Shown in pieces: positions 53,551-61,926 of a stretch of DNA of 64,000 nucleotides. The notes under the pieces were generated by a model. It had not been told where the DNA came from. It worked only from the letters and a program-made list of their open reading frames with translations, and ran no database searches. Numbering within the stretch: the first letter of the stretch is position 1; each line of letters opens with the position of its first letter. Origin of the DNA: Pseudomonadota bacterium (lineage in GTDB: Bacteria > Desulfobacterota > Desulfobulbia > Desulfobulbales > CALZHT01); contig JAHJJF010000086.1 in assembly GCA_018823135.1 (NCBI GenBank), positions 1 to 64,000 of the forward strand, in the 5' to 3' direction. The position numbers and the translations under genes were made by a program.

Positions 53551-53862
53551 TCATTCCCCTGGTTCCCATGCTAAGGCCCCATAGGACATGCGAATGCCCT
53601 CCAGGCCTAATGTCTTAATAAAATCCATGATGTATTGATTTTCATGATGTTCATCTTCCATCAGCCGAACGGCTTCGGCATGCAGTCCTTCCTCTGCAAA
53701 GGCAACTGCCATAAACACTTTGAAGAAGTGCGGAATTTTTCGACTTATACCCCGAACCACAGGAATCATGGCCCTTGCGGTATCCCATTCCCCTGCTTCA
53801 GCAAAGGTGATGGCATTCATCCAACTCTGATGGGTCTGATCCGTATTCATCTTCTTGTTCAT
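53551..53862 (-). CDS. 103-residue protein with two FAEAGE-type motifs; first gene after the sigma-54 promoter
   Basis: ATG 53862 has an ideal GGGAGG site and sits 64 bases from the sigma-54 promoter. Two copies of the motif are visible: AITFAEAGEWDTAR (FAEAGE at 20-25) and AVAFAEEGLHAEAV (FAEEG at 55-59), separated by a basic helix (RGISRKIPHFFKVF). The periodicity matches TPR-like helical hairpins. It has no signal peptide, helix long enough to span a membrane, or known catalytic motif. I do not recognise it. As the first product of the induced transcript it may be a small adaptor for the receivers that follow. A 49-base gap separates it from the degenerate receiver. Confidence 0.8.
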   Translation of the reverse strand: MNKKMNTDQTHQSWMNAITFAEAGEWDTARAMIPVVRGISRKIPHFFKVFMAVAFAEEGLHAEAVRLMEDEHHENQYIMDFIKTLGLEGIRMSYGALAWEPGE

Positions 53863-54217
53863 GGCGTAACCTCCCTTGCAAAATAATTGATCGTCATACA
53901 ACGTTTTGCGCTTGACTTAATAAAAAGCAATGTTCGTGCCATGATCGAAAATAGCTGCAAATTCAAACAGTTACCCGAAACAACACCCCGTCACCCGACT
54001 CAAAATAAACGAGACAGAGAACAAATCGACACACAACGATACAGTTTAATGATATCTCGCAGCACCGAAAACAAGGCTCTAATTCCACGCAAACCACCAA
54101 TAACAAAGAAACTTATTGACATTCAAGGTGCAAAAAAGTACAAAACAACTCAAGACATATCGATACACAATCTGTCTAATAAAACAAAAACAGCCGGATA
54201 GTCGGCATCCACCAACC
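53863..54217. other. Divergent control region of the regulatory island
   Basis: The gap contains the leftward sigma-54 promoter (53926-53941). The rightward gene must be expressed from a promoter further right (53942-54217), which I could not assign. Enhancer-like sites for the activator are expected 80-200 bases upstream of the promoter, that is within about 54020-54140, but I found no clear palindrome by eye. Confidence 0.6.
53926..53941 (-). promoter_or_regulatory. Consensus sigma-54 (-24/-12) promoter
   Basis: The minus strand reads TGGCACGAACATTGCT, an exact match to TGGCACG-N4-TTGC with the GG and GC at the right spacing. The start site would be about 12 bases left of the GC, near 53916. 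The 103-residue gene follows 64 bases downstream with a strong ribosome site. The sigma-54 activator gene diverges from the other side of the same control region. Confidence 0.93.
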
Positions 54218-55609
54218 ATGGTTCTGCACATGAAAAAACAGAATCCCCCCCTTGATGAGCATATCAGCCTTCTTGAGGTCATCAATTCCTTGCCGCACGG
54301 AGTGGCTGTGCTTGGCCAAGATGGCACTATAGCCAAGATGAATCACTATCTGGAGGCATGCACAGGCTATGCGACAGAAAAGGTCTGTGGCACATCGGTT
54401 GACCAGGTAATTCGCACCAACCTTGCCATTCACAGCAAATTTTTTCTGCAGACAGCTTCCCGCGAAGAACAGATCATAATGGAAGGGGATACTATCAATG
54501 CGAACCGGAAAAGAGTGCCGGTGCGCCTGACCCTTTCACCGCTCTTCGGTGAAACCCATGAGGTGAAGTGCTTTCTGCTACTGCTTGAAGATTTGTCATC
54601 CCAGCGTGCCATTCAACAAAATATCCATGATGACGGAAAAAAAATGGGAATCATCGGCCACAGTCCGAAAATGCAGGAAATTTTTGAACTGCTGCCAATC
54701 CTCACACACACCGACACCACATTATTGATAACCGGCGAGACCGGCACCGGAAAAGACTTCCTTGCAGAGACTATCCATCAGCTCTCCAGTCGATCAAAAG
54801 CACCCTTCATCAAGGTCAATTGCGGCGCCCTCCCGGAGGCCCTGCTTGAATCGGAACTGTTCGGTTACGTTCGCGGCGCTTTTACCGGGGCGCACGCCGA
54901 CAAGCCAGGCATGTTCAGGCTTTCTCAGGGAGGCACCATTTTCCTGACAGAGATTGGCGATCTGCCGGTAGCCCTCCAGACCAAGCTCCTCACGGTGCTT
55001 GACGATAAGGAATTTTATCCATTGGGCAGCTCAAAAAAAGTAAAGGTCGATGTTCGCCTGATTACCGCCACTCACCACGACCTCCGTCGACTGGTTCAGC
55101 AGGGTAAATTCCGGGAAGATCTTTACTATCGTCTCAACGTTCTGCGCACCCACCTGCCGCCGCTCCGCGAGCGAGGCGACGATATCAAGCTGCTGCTGGA
55201 ACATTTTCTCCATAAATTTTCACAAACCCTGGAGAAGAATATCAGGGGGTTCAATCAGGACGCAGAAACATGTCTTCTGGATTACCACTTTCCCGGCAAT
55301 GTCAGAGAGTTGAGTAACATTGCGGAATACGCCGCAAATATATGCCAGGGTGAACTGATCAAGTTTTCACACCTGCCCGCATATCTGCATACAGCCATAG
55401 CGGATATTCCCGAACCGGCGGACAGCACGAAAACTACCGGCCAGGGCAATGAACGCGCTGCAACAATCTCTAACTGGTCTCATTTTGAAAAGAAAAAGAT
55501 TTTCGACAGCCTGGTAAACACCGATGGCAACCGTACCCAGACTGCCAAACAATTAGGATGGGGCCGAAGCAAGCTCTGGCGGAAGATGAAGCTCTACGGT
55601 CTTGAATGA
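54218..55609 (+). CDS. Sigma-54-dependent transcriptional activator (PAS, AAA+, Fis-type HTH)
   Basis: I start at ATG 54218 (463 residues); ATG 54230 is also possible, and neither has a clear ribosome site. An N-terminal PAS domain (VINSLPHGVAVLGQDGTIAK) replaces the usual receiver. The AAA+ domain has Walker A GETGTGKD (about 173), the sigma-54-contacting GAFTGA (220-225) and the Walker B region GGTIFLTEIGDLP. Arg fingers and DYHFPGNVRELSN follow, then a Fis-type helix-turn-helix (NRTQTAKQLGWGRSKLWRKM). It is the obvious activator for the divergent sigma-54 promoter. Its signal is probably a small molecule or redox state sensed by PAS, or contact with an island receiver. Confidence 0.93.
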   Translation: MVLHMKKQNPPLDEHISLLEVINSLPHGVAVLGQDGTIAKMNHYLEACTGYATEKVCGTSVDQVIRTNLAIHSKFFLQTASREEQIIMEGDTINANRKRVPVRLTLSPLFGETHEVKCFLLLLEDLSSQRAIQQNIHDDGKKMGIIGHSPKMQEIFELLPILTHTDTTLLITGETGTGKDFLAETIHQLSSRSKAPFIKVNCGALPEALLESELFGYVRGAFTGAHADKPGMFRLSQGGTIFLTEIGDLPVALQTKLLTVLDDKEFYPLGSSKKVKVDVRLITATHHDLRRLVQQGKFREDLYYRLNVLRTHLPPLRERGDDIKLLLEHFLHKFSQTLEKNIRGFNQDAETCLLDYHFPGNVRELSNIAEYAANICQGELIKFSHLPAYLHTAIADIPEPADSTKTTGQGNERAATISNWSHFEKKKIFDSLVNTDGNRTQTAKQLGWGRSKLWRKMKLYGLE

Positions 55610-55619
55610 GGACAGCTCA

Positions 55620-55979
55620 GTGAAAATCCTGCTCACCCTTCTTGAGGATTACATCGCTCCACGTTTTGATCTCACAACCAAGGTGATCATCACGGAAGCA
55701 CAACAAGGGGTCCCCCCCACATCGAGGACCATCCTGCTGCCGGGTCCGTCAAGCGACGAACTCTGCAGCCTCATCCTTAAAGAAAACATTACCCTGGTTG
55801 TGTGCGGCGGCATTGAAGAAAGACATTACCAATACCTCTGCTGGAAGAAGATAGAAATTATCGACCGGGTCATCGGATCAGCTGATTGTGTCCTCCATTC
55901 ATTAATCAACGGGGATCTTCAGCCAGGAAAAGTTGTCCGGGAAATTCAACCCTCGACCCCATCCAAGGAAAAATCATGA
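55620..55979 (+). CDS. NifX/NifB-type dinitrogenase cofactor-binding-like protein
   Basis: GTG 55620 is preferred: GAGGA lies about 6 bases upstream and the protein then begins MKILLTLLEDYIAPRFDLTTKV, as expected for the fold. The 119-residue product matches the NifX-like family (PF02579 type): PRFDL, a central LLPGPSSDELCSLI, then VVCGGIEERHYQYLCWKKIEIIDRVIG. In nitrogen fixation such proteins carry FeMo-cofactor precursors, but stand-alone members occur in many anaerobes. Cys residues are in CS, VCGG and LCW. It is within the activator-kinase-receiver transcript, which suggests a sensing role, perhaps for a metal-sulfur species. The downstream kinase overlaps its stop by ATGA. Confidence 0.8.
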   Translation: MKILLTLLEDYIAPRFDLTTKVIITEAQQGVPPTSRTILLPGPSSDELCSLILKENITLVVCGGIEERHYQYLCWKKIEIIDRVIGSADCVLHSLINGDLQPGKVVREIQPSTPSKEKS

Positions 55980-57712
55980 AATCACCTTGGCTCCGCCTCA
56001 TTCGCTTCACCCAGAACCAGTTCGTCTTCTGCATCAATGATTCGAACCTTTCTGCCCAGCAGCGCTATCTGTACCTCAGAAGAGGCCTGCTTTTGATCCT
56101 GTGCATGGTCGCGATGATTCCATTGATCATCACCGCCGGACTCAGCTACAATCAATACCGGCAGGTGGTAAAAGAGGAAGTGGAAAGCAATGCCCGCTGG
56201 AGCACGGTGAGCACCAAACAGAATATTGAGACTTTTTTGGGCAAACTGCGGTCATCAATATCCATCATCGCAGATGCATATTCATTCATGGATCTGACGC
56301 AGCAGAATACTCTTGACCTGGTTTTTGAAAAACTCAAACACGAAAATCCAGGGGTGGTTGATTTAAGTGTAATCGGACCAGACGGTGTTCAGCAGACCTA
56401 CTCCGGCCCTTTCAACCTGACGGGCAAAAATTACGCCGAAAGCCTCTGGTATAGCAAAACACTGGCCCAGCAAAGTTACATCAGCGAAGTCTTCCTGGGC
56501 TTTCGCAATCTGCCGCATTTTGTTGTTGCAGTGAGCAGAAAGATCTCAACCGACAACAGCCACTGGATTTTGCGGGCGAGCATTGACACGGAAACAATTG
56601 ACCGTTTTCTGCTGTCAATCCATTCCGATATAGTAGAGGACGTTTTTCTTGTGAACAGCGCAGGCCTGCTGCAAAGCTCCTCGAGTTTTTACGGAAAGGT
56701 CGGCGCACAAAGTCCTTTAACTAAAATTCCACGCAAAAACAGGTTGAATCTTGTCGAGGAATACCGCAATTCCAAACCGATAATCCGAACCTACAGCCCC
56801 ATAAAGGACACCCCCTGGACTCTTGTCCTGGAACATACCCAATATGCAGAGAAAAAACCCTGGCGCCAATTCAAACGCAAACTGCTGATCATTCTCTGTG
56901 TCTGTTCATTGTTAATCGTCATCGCTGCTTACCGCATAGCAGGATTTGTTGCCGCATCGATCCGTAGTGCGGATGAAGCGCGAGAAGCCCTACTTGCCCA
57001 GACCGAACATAATGACAAACTTGCTTCCATTGGCAGGCTGGCTGCAGGTGTTGCCCACGAAATAAACAACCCTCTGGCCATTATCCATGCCAAGGCCCAG
57101 CTATTAAAGGATCTACTGGCATTAACAAAGGATTTTGAATATCGAGAAAAATTCTTAGCACAACTAGACTCACAGCAGAAGGCCGTTGCCAGAAGCCGAG
57201 ACATAACCCACCGGCTCCTGGGCTTTGCCCGCAGAATGGAAAGCAAGCTTGAACCGGTGTGGATCAACATGGTAATCGAGGAAGTTTTAAGCTTTCTTGA
57301 AAGGGAGGCTCAGTACAAGAGCGTCCGGATCGATCTTGATCTGCAACAGGATCTGCCGGCCATCACCAGTGACCAGGGGCAGCTCCAGCAGATTCTCTTC
57401 AACATCATCAACAATGCCATTGATTCTGTGGACAAGAACAGCAGCATTGAGATCAGAACAAAGAAAGTGGAGCCGGCTGCCATCCGGATTGAAATATCAG
57501 ACCACGGCCCCGGCATGTCTCCCGAGATCCAGAAAAAAATATTTGAACCATTTTTCACGACAAAGAATGAAAAAGATAAACAGGGGACCGGGCTCGGGCT
57601 GTTTATCACATATGGCCTGGTGAAAAAGCTCCATGGAGACATCCAGGTCCAAAGCGTTGTGGGAATCGGCACAACCTTCATTCTAAGTTTTCCAGAACAG
57701 AGGCAAGATTAG
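55976..57712 (+). CDS. Sensor histidine kinase with periplasmic dCache-like domain (paralogue of 50704)
   Basis: ATG 55976 lies behind AAGGAA and overlaps the NifX-like stop. The product has 578 residues. Helix 1 is at about 40-62 (LLLILCMVAMIPLIITAGL). The periplasmic domain (LDLVFEKLKHENPGVVDLSVIGPDGVQQTYSGPF, then KNYAESLWYSKTLAQQSYISEVFLGFRNLPHFVVAV) mirrors the other kinase in order and wording, so the two are homologues. Helix 2 is near 305-330 (LLIILCVCSLLIVIAAYRI). The core has VAHEINNPLA (His361), NIINNAIDSVD, DHGPGMS and GTGLGLFIT, all intact. Its partner is probably the receiver at 57712, with which it shares one base. Confidence 0.92.
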   Translation: MKSPWLRLIRFTQNQFVFCINDSNLSAQQRYLYLRRGLLLILCMVAMIPLIITAGLSYNQYRQVVKEEVESNARWSTVSTKQNIETFLGKLRSSISIIADAYSFMDLTQQNTLDLVFEKLKHENPGVVDLSVIGPDGVQQTYSGPFNLTGKNYAESLWYSKTLAQQSYISEVFLGFRNLPHFVVAVSRKISTDNSHWILRASIDTETIDRFLLSIHSDIVEDVFLVNSAGLLQSSSSFYGKVGAQSPLTKIPRKNRLNLVEEYRNSKPIIRTYSPIKDTPWTLVLEHTQYAEKKPWRQFKRKLLIILCVCSLLIVIAAYRIAGFVAASIRSADEAREALLAQTEHNDKLASIGRLAAGVAHEINNPLAIIHAKAQLLKDLLALTKDFEYREKFLAQLDSQQKAVARSRDITHRLLGFARRMESKLEPVWINMVIEEVLSFLEREAQYKSVRIDLDLQQDLPAITSDQGQLQQILFNIINNAIDSVDKNSSIEIRTKKVEPAAIRIEISDHGPGMSPEIQKKIFEPFFTTKNEKDKQGTGLGLFITYGLVKKLHGDIQVQSVVGIGTTFILSFPEQRQD

Positions 57713-58110
57713 TGAAAAAAACAATTTCTAAAAACAAAGTATTGATTATCGATGATGAAATCGAGTTTGCCGAGACCTGTGCCGAATGCCTTGCCTTACG
57801 CGACTTTGAGGTCATGGCCTTTGGTGATGCCAACGAAGCCATGAACTTCATACGATCGGACTGGAAACCGGATGTCGTGCTTTTGGATCTTAAAATGCCG
57901 GAGATTGATGGTCTTGAGGTCCTGGATATGATAAAAAATTACGATCCACGCATTGAGGTTATCCTGATCACTGCCCACGGTTCAACCGAACACGGGATTT
58001 CCGGAATGCAGAGGGGTTTATTCGACTTTCTCATGAAACCAGTGGAACTTGATGAGTTGGTAGAAAAAATCCATCAAGCCATTAACTTGAGACTGAGTGT
58101 TCAAGATTAG
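57712..58110 (+). CDS. Stand-alone response regulator receiver protein
   Basis: GTG 57712 overlaps the kinase stop TAG by one base, giving 132 residues. The receiver is intact: Asp14/Asp15 (IDDE), Asp59 in VVLLDLKMP, Thr87 in LITAHG and Lys109 in LMKP. There is no output domain. Close spacing with the kinase implies cognate signalling. It could reach the sigma-54 activator in trans, because that activator has a PAS domain instead of a receiver. No clear terminator was seen before the convergent YchJ-like gene. Confidence 0.9.
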   Translation: MKKTISKNKVLIIDDEIEFAETCAECLALRDFEVMAFGDANEAMNFIRSDWKPDVVLLDLKMPEIDGLEVLDMIKNYDPRIEVILITAHGSTEHGISGMQRGLFDFLMKPVELDELVEKIHQAINLRLSVQD

Positions 58111-58197
58111 AACGCCAGGGATTAAGCTCACAATCTATATGTAGATTTCAACTGATACCAACACCGTGCACCACGCCGAACAATCAAAAAAATGTTA

Positions 58198-58665
58198 TCA
58201 CAAACAGCACTTCTTATGCTTCTTGCCGCTGCCGCACGGGCATGGCTCATTGCGGCCGACTTTTTCCGAATGAACCGGCGCAGGTTTGACAAACTCGCCG
58301 TCCAGGTATATCCACTGCCCGTCCTGCCTGATGAAATTACTCCGTTCATGCTGCCGGTATTCAGCACCTTTGAGACTGTATCTGGCGACAAACTCCACAA
58401 TACCGTCCTGATCATCCTCACCGCCTGCTTCGGTGTCGACAATCTCCAACCCCTTCCAGATAATGTCCCCCTGGTCGGCAAAATCAGCGGCATCGGCCTG
58501 ATGATCAGGATGGCATGTCCGGTTGAGATAATCATAATCCTTGAGAACATACGCGGAATAGCGGGAGCGCATGAGCTTTTCTGCTGTGGGGGCGGCAGCT
58601 CCCTTATGAAACGGACCGCAACATTTATTGAATTTTTTATCCGGACTGCAGGGACATTGTGTCAT
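58198..58665 (-). CDS. ychJ: YchJ-family (UPF0225) SEC-C zinc-binding protein
   Basis: The 155-residue protein has SEC-C zinc-binding motifs at both ends: [13 protein letters not shown] at 4-16 and [17 protein letters not shown] at the C-terminus. The central UPF0225 domain carries [25 protein letters not shown] and the trailing WIYLDGEFV. This arrangement is diagnostic for YchJ. The molecular role is not established; SEC-C motifs bind zinc and often ribosomal or secretion partners. Its ATG overlaps the stop of the ABC-F gene (ATGA at 58662-58665), so the two are translationally coupled. Confidence 0.92.
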   Translation of the reverse strand: MTQCPCSPDKKFNKCCGPFHKGAAAPTAEKLMRSRYSAYVLKDYDYLNRTCHPDHQADAADFADQGDIIWKGLEIVDTEAGGEDDQDGIVEFVARYSLKGAEYRQHERSNFIRQDGQWIYLDGEFVKPAPVHSEKVGRNEPCPCGSGKKHKKCCL

Positions 58666-60575
58666 GATTTTCTCCTGTTCATGTATTCTTCCTTAATCGC
58701 TTCAAGGGCTTCCCAACGGAAATAAGACCGAGCAAGGTCTTGTTCAAGCTCCTGAAGGCGGTTTTTTGCCTTGCTGATTGCATCTCCATCCCGCTGAAAA
58801 AAGCCGCCATCGGCCATTTTCCCCAAAAGATCACTTTGCTCGGCCTCCATTTCCTCGATCCTTTTGTGAAGGCCTTCAAGCTCTCTTTCTTCCTTAAAGG
58901 TGAGTTTTCTCGCACTGGAAGGAGCGAGCTTTGCTTTCTCCTTTTTTTTCAATTCAGAGGAAAGACCATTCTTCCGTTTTACCGGACGCTGCATGAGCCA
59001 GTCATCATAGCCGCCGGCATACTCCTGGACTTTGCCGTTTCCTTCAAAAACAAAGGTGCTGGTCACAACGTTGTTTAAAAAAGCCCGGTCATGGCTGACA
59101 AGAATAACCGTTCCCTTGAAGTCCAGCAATATTTCCTCCAACAGCTCAAGGGATTCAACATCAAGATCGTTGGTGGGTTCGTCAAGAACCAGGACGTTTG
59201 CCGGTCTGCAGAACAGCTTTGCCAGCATGAGCCGGTTACGCTCGCCTCCGGAAAGAATGGAAACCGGCGACCGGGCCCGATCCGGGGTAAACAGAAAATC
59301 CTTCAGATAGCTGATTATATGCCGCTCAAAACCGTTTATGGTTACCGTCTCTTTGCCTTCACCGACATTTTCCGCAACTGTTTTATCCTCATCAAGCTTG
59401 GATCGCAACTGATCAGAATAGGCAAGTTGAATCTTGGAACCAAGATGGACGGAACCGGTCTCAGGCACGAGCTCGCCGAAAAGAATTTTAATCAGCGTCG
59501 TCTTGCCGCAGCCATTGGGTCCGAGGATGCCCACTTTGTCGCCCCGTAAAACCGTGGTGCTGAAATCCTTCACCAGCCACGATTGGCCAAAACGGAAGGA
59601 AATGTTTTCAGCCTTGGCCACGAGCTTTCCGGAAATATCCGCTTCATGGAGCTTCATAGTGGCCTTGCCGATTTTTTCCCTCCGGGCGCTCCGCTCATTG
59701 CGCAGATCAATCAGCGCCCGCACCCTGCCTTCGTTTCTGGTGCGCCGGGCCTTGATCCCCTGCCGTATCCAGGTCTCCTCCTGGGAAAGCTTCTTATCGA
59801 ATTTTTTCTGGTGCAAAGCCTCAACTTCGAGCAGCTCATCCTTTTTCCTGAGATATTCCCCCATACTTCCGGGCCAGCTGGTTATTTTGCCCCGGTCAAG
59901 ATCAAGAATCCGATCAGCCAGTTTTCCGGCAAGCATCCGGTCATGGGTGATAAAAATAATCGTCCCGGCGGATGATTTAAGAAATTCCTCAAGCCAGGCA
60001 ATGGAATCGATATCAAGATGATTTGTCGGTTCGTCAAGGAGCAGCAACTCCGGTTCATTCACCAGTGCCCGGGCAAGCATCACCCGTCTTCGTAAGCCAC
60101 CGGAAAGTTCGTTAAACAGCAGGTCCGCATTCAGTTCAAGATGCGATAGCACTGTCTCGATGCGCTGTCGGGCATGCCAGCCCCCTGCCGCCTCAAGCCC
60201 ATGTTCCACCTCCATGAGCTCGTCAAGCAGGCCGGGATCCTCTTTTTCAGCAAGCCTCAGGCTGATGGCATGATGCCGGCGCAGCAGTTCAAAAGATTCA
60301 CCAAGGCCACCGGCAACAACATCATAAATTGTCCCGGCAATTTCATGGGGAACATCCTGCGACAGCATCGCGGTCTTGAGCCCCGACCGTTTGATCATCC
60401 TGCCGCTGTCCGGTTGCAGATCGCCGGCAATGAGTTTGAGCAGGGTGGATTTCCCTTCGCCGTTTCGACCCACCAGGCAGATTTTCTGCCCTTCCTCTAT
60501 ATTGAGATCAATACGATTAAGAACCGGCAAGGCGCCGAAACTGATAGTGATCTCCTGTAATGCAAGCAAATTCAT
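58662..60575 (-). CDS. uup: ABC-F family ATPase (Uup-like)
   Basis: ATG 60575 has AGGG about 6 bases upstream and gives 637 residues. It is a soluble tandem ATPase without membrane helices: Walker [10 protein letters not shown] and GPNGCGKTT, signatures [11 protein letters not shown] and [11 protein letters not shown], Walker [16 protein letters not shown] and [15 protein letters not shown]. The inter-domain linker is rich in charged residues ([19 protein letters not shown]). A C-terminal helical segment with coiled-coil character (about 545-637, [16 protein letters not shown] then [15 protein letters not shown]) places it in the Uup subgroup. Uup acts on ribosomes or branched DNA and affects transposon precise excision. 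Coupled to the YchJ gene. Confidence 0.9.
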   Translation of the reverse strand: MNLLALQEITISFGALPVLNRIDLNIEEGQKICLVGRNGEGKSTLLKLIAGDLQPDSGRMIKRSGLKTAMLSQDVPHEIAGTIYDVVAGGLGESFELLRRHHAISLRLAEKEDPGLLDELMEVEHGLEAAGGWHARQRIETVLSHLELNADLLFNELSGGLRRRVMLARALVNEPELLLLDEPTNHLDIDSIAWLEEFLKSSAGTIIFITHDRMLAGKLADRILDLDRGKITSWPGSMGEYLRKKDELLEVEALHQKKFDKKLSQEETWIRQGIKARRTRNEGRVRALIDLRNERSARREKIGKATMKLHEADISGKLVAKAENISFRFGQSWLVKDFSTTVLRGDKVGILGPNGCGKTTLIKILFGELVPETGSVHLGSKIQLAYSDQLRSKLDEDKTVAENVGEGKETVTINGFERHIISYLKDFLFTPDRARSPVSILSGGERNRLMLAKLFCRPANVLVLDEPTNDLDVESLELLEEILLDFKGTVILVSHDRAFLNNVVTSTFVFEGNGKVQEYAGGYDDWLMQRPVKRKNGLSSELKKKEKAKLAPSSARKLTFKEERELEGLHKRIEEMEAEQSDLLGKMADGGFFQRDGDAISKAKNRLQELEQDLARSYFRWEALEAIKEEYMNRRKS

Positions 60576-60579
60576 AAAC

Positions 60580-60753
60580 AACCCTTCGAAATATTTACAA
60601 AAGCTTAAACCTGAAAAATATGCAGGCTATATAGCCCTTTTAGAAGAATTACACAATCCATACTTGAGAAAACGCGGCACAGCAGGATTTTCCCTGCAAG
60701 GAAAATACATAATTGCATCCGGAATGATTGGGGGTGGCGGCAGGAAGAAATAA
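60580..60753 (+). pseudogene. Possible C-terminal remnant of an unidentified protein
   Basis: The plus-strand frame ending at TAA 60751-60753 reads KYLQKLKPEKYAGYIALLEE and then LHNPYLRKRGTAGFSLQGKY, ending IASGMIGGGGRKK. The composition looks like real protein (amphipathic helix, then beta strands and a glycine turn), but there is no start and the upstream part overlaps the Uup start on the other strand. I do not recognise the family. Confidence 0.3.
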
Positions 60754-60780
60754 TCAGCAGAATGCCGGAAAACGGAGAGA

Positions 60781-61437
60781 CTACTTTACGCTGTCTTTTT
60801 CAAAAATAAAACTGTTGGCAATCCCGGATACTATGGCGCCCTGTTCTATCTGGATTTTGGCGAAATAGTCAGTGCTGAATATAAAGGTCCCGTCCCGGTA
60901 TCCGGCCTGGCCGATGCCGCCGTTATATTCGGGAGGAAGAAGAGCGGTGAGATTCCTGCCCTTTCTGTCTATCTTGAAATCTTTAAGAATTATACTGAAA
61001 ACAATGTCCTTTTTTGAAATCGGCTGAAGTCGGCCGTTTCTGTCAACTTCAGGGCGGTTACCGGTCACCAGGGATTCATACAGGTTGTCCACGACATTTT
61101 TTACCAGCTGCTTTCTATCATCTTCCCTGATCCGCATAAAACTCACGGTATCGTTGATTAACCCTGTCGCATGTATCTTGTTTTCTTTATATTCCAGCTT
61201 GATCGATACTTCCATCTTGGTGATGAGAGGATACTGCCGCCGTAATTTATCAGGTGGATCCAGCAGGTATTTTCCCTGCCAGTTGATCTCTTTTTCAAGA
61301 AGGATGAGATCGAGCTTGGAAGCTGCCAGACGGGCATCCGGGAAAATCGATGCCGTATCGATTTCAGCACTGGCATGGGTAAAATTGAAAAGAAAGATAA
61401 GCAGAAACAAACTACTGCACGTGGTTTTATTTTTCAT
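60781..61437 (-). CDS. Secreted protein of unknown function
   Basis: The product has 218 residues with a signal peptide (MKNKTTCSSLFLLIFLFNFTHASAE). The mature part starts with IDTASIFPDARLAASKLDLILLEKEINW and continues with mixed alpha/beta sequence. Charged helix EDDRKQLVKNVVDNLYESLV precedes beta strands, including FSIILKDFKIDRKGRNLTALLP. No catalytic motif, lipobox or membrane helix is visible, and I recognise no family. The ribosome site is weak (AGAGAAA). It lies between the ABC-F gene and a strong terminator and is probably a monocistronic gene. Confidence 0.7.
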   Translation of the reverse strand: MKNKTTCSSLFLLIFLFNFTHASAEIDTASIFPDARLAASKLDLILLEKEINWQGKYLLDPPDKLRRQYPLITKMEVSIKLEYKENKIHATGLINDTVSFMRIREDDRKQLVKNVVDNLYESLVTGNRPEVDRNGRLQPISKKDIVFSIILKDFKIDRKGRNLTALLPPEYNGGIGQAGYRDGTFIFSTDYFAKIQIEQGAIVSGIANSFIFEKDSVK

Positions 61438-61561
61438 GTCGCTTTATTTCTCTTGTTGTTTTTTACCTGATAGTTTGCCAAGTCATCACAAAAACCCTGA
61501 GACTTCTAACATATCCTATACGGCGCATCATCGGTGTCAAGGATTTTAAAAAAGCGATAAT

Positions 61562-61599
61562 AAAAAAAGGAGCTGAGGGTTTAGCTCATCTCCTTTTTT
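61562..61599. terminator. Bidirectional rho-independent terminator
   Basis: AAAAAAAGGAG-TGAG pairs with CTCA-CTCCTTTTTT around GGGTTTAG, with A-run before and T-run after, so it works on either strand. It stands between the secreted hypothetical gene and the activator remnant. Confidence 0.8.
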
Positions 61600-61601
61600 G
61601 T

Positions 61602-61631
61602 ACTACTGAAGTTGTAAACAACTTCAGTAGT
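61602..61631. repeat. Perfect 13-bp inverted repeat
   Basis: ACTACTGAAGTTG pairs perfectly with CAACTTCAGTAGT around the 4-base loop TAAA. It starts three bases after the terminator's T-run and just before the activator remnant. It could be a mobile-element end or a small hairpin element. Confidence 0.6.
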
Positions 61632-61674
61632 CAGGGCAATCTTGACATTGAGCAGGCCATTGAAAAAGATCTTT

Positions 61675-61926
61675 AGGAGGTTCGACCAAGAGGTAATTGA
61701 TGCATTAATCAATTATGCCTGGCCCGGCAATGTCCGGGAGCTTGAAAATGCCGTTGAACGGGCTGTAATCCTTTATCCTTTCGAAAGCATCAACCTTGAG
61801 TGTCTGCCGCAAAAATTGAGAAAAGCGAAAGATGAAGAACCCAGGATTGCTTCCCGAATAAAAAATCAGATTTATAGGCATCGTAGAGAAAAGCGAGCAT
61901 CAACACCATTATTTTTTAAGGGATAA
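61675..61926 (+). pseudogene. Remnant of a sigma-54 activator (AAA+ C-terminal segment)
   Basis: The frame encodes [33 protein letters not shown] followed by [18 protein letters not shown], the end of an NtrC-type AAA+ domain with the [10 protein letters not shown] hallmark. The nucleotide-binding part, GAFTGA loop and HTH are missing, and the frame continues into unrelated [16 protein letters not shown] before a stop at 61924. No start is evident. It is a truncated gene whose end overlaps the 3' end of the convergent glycosyltransferase by 18 bases. Confidence 0.8.
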
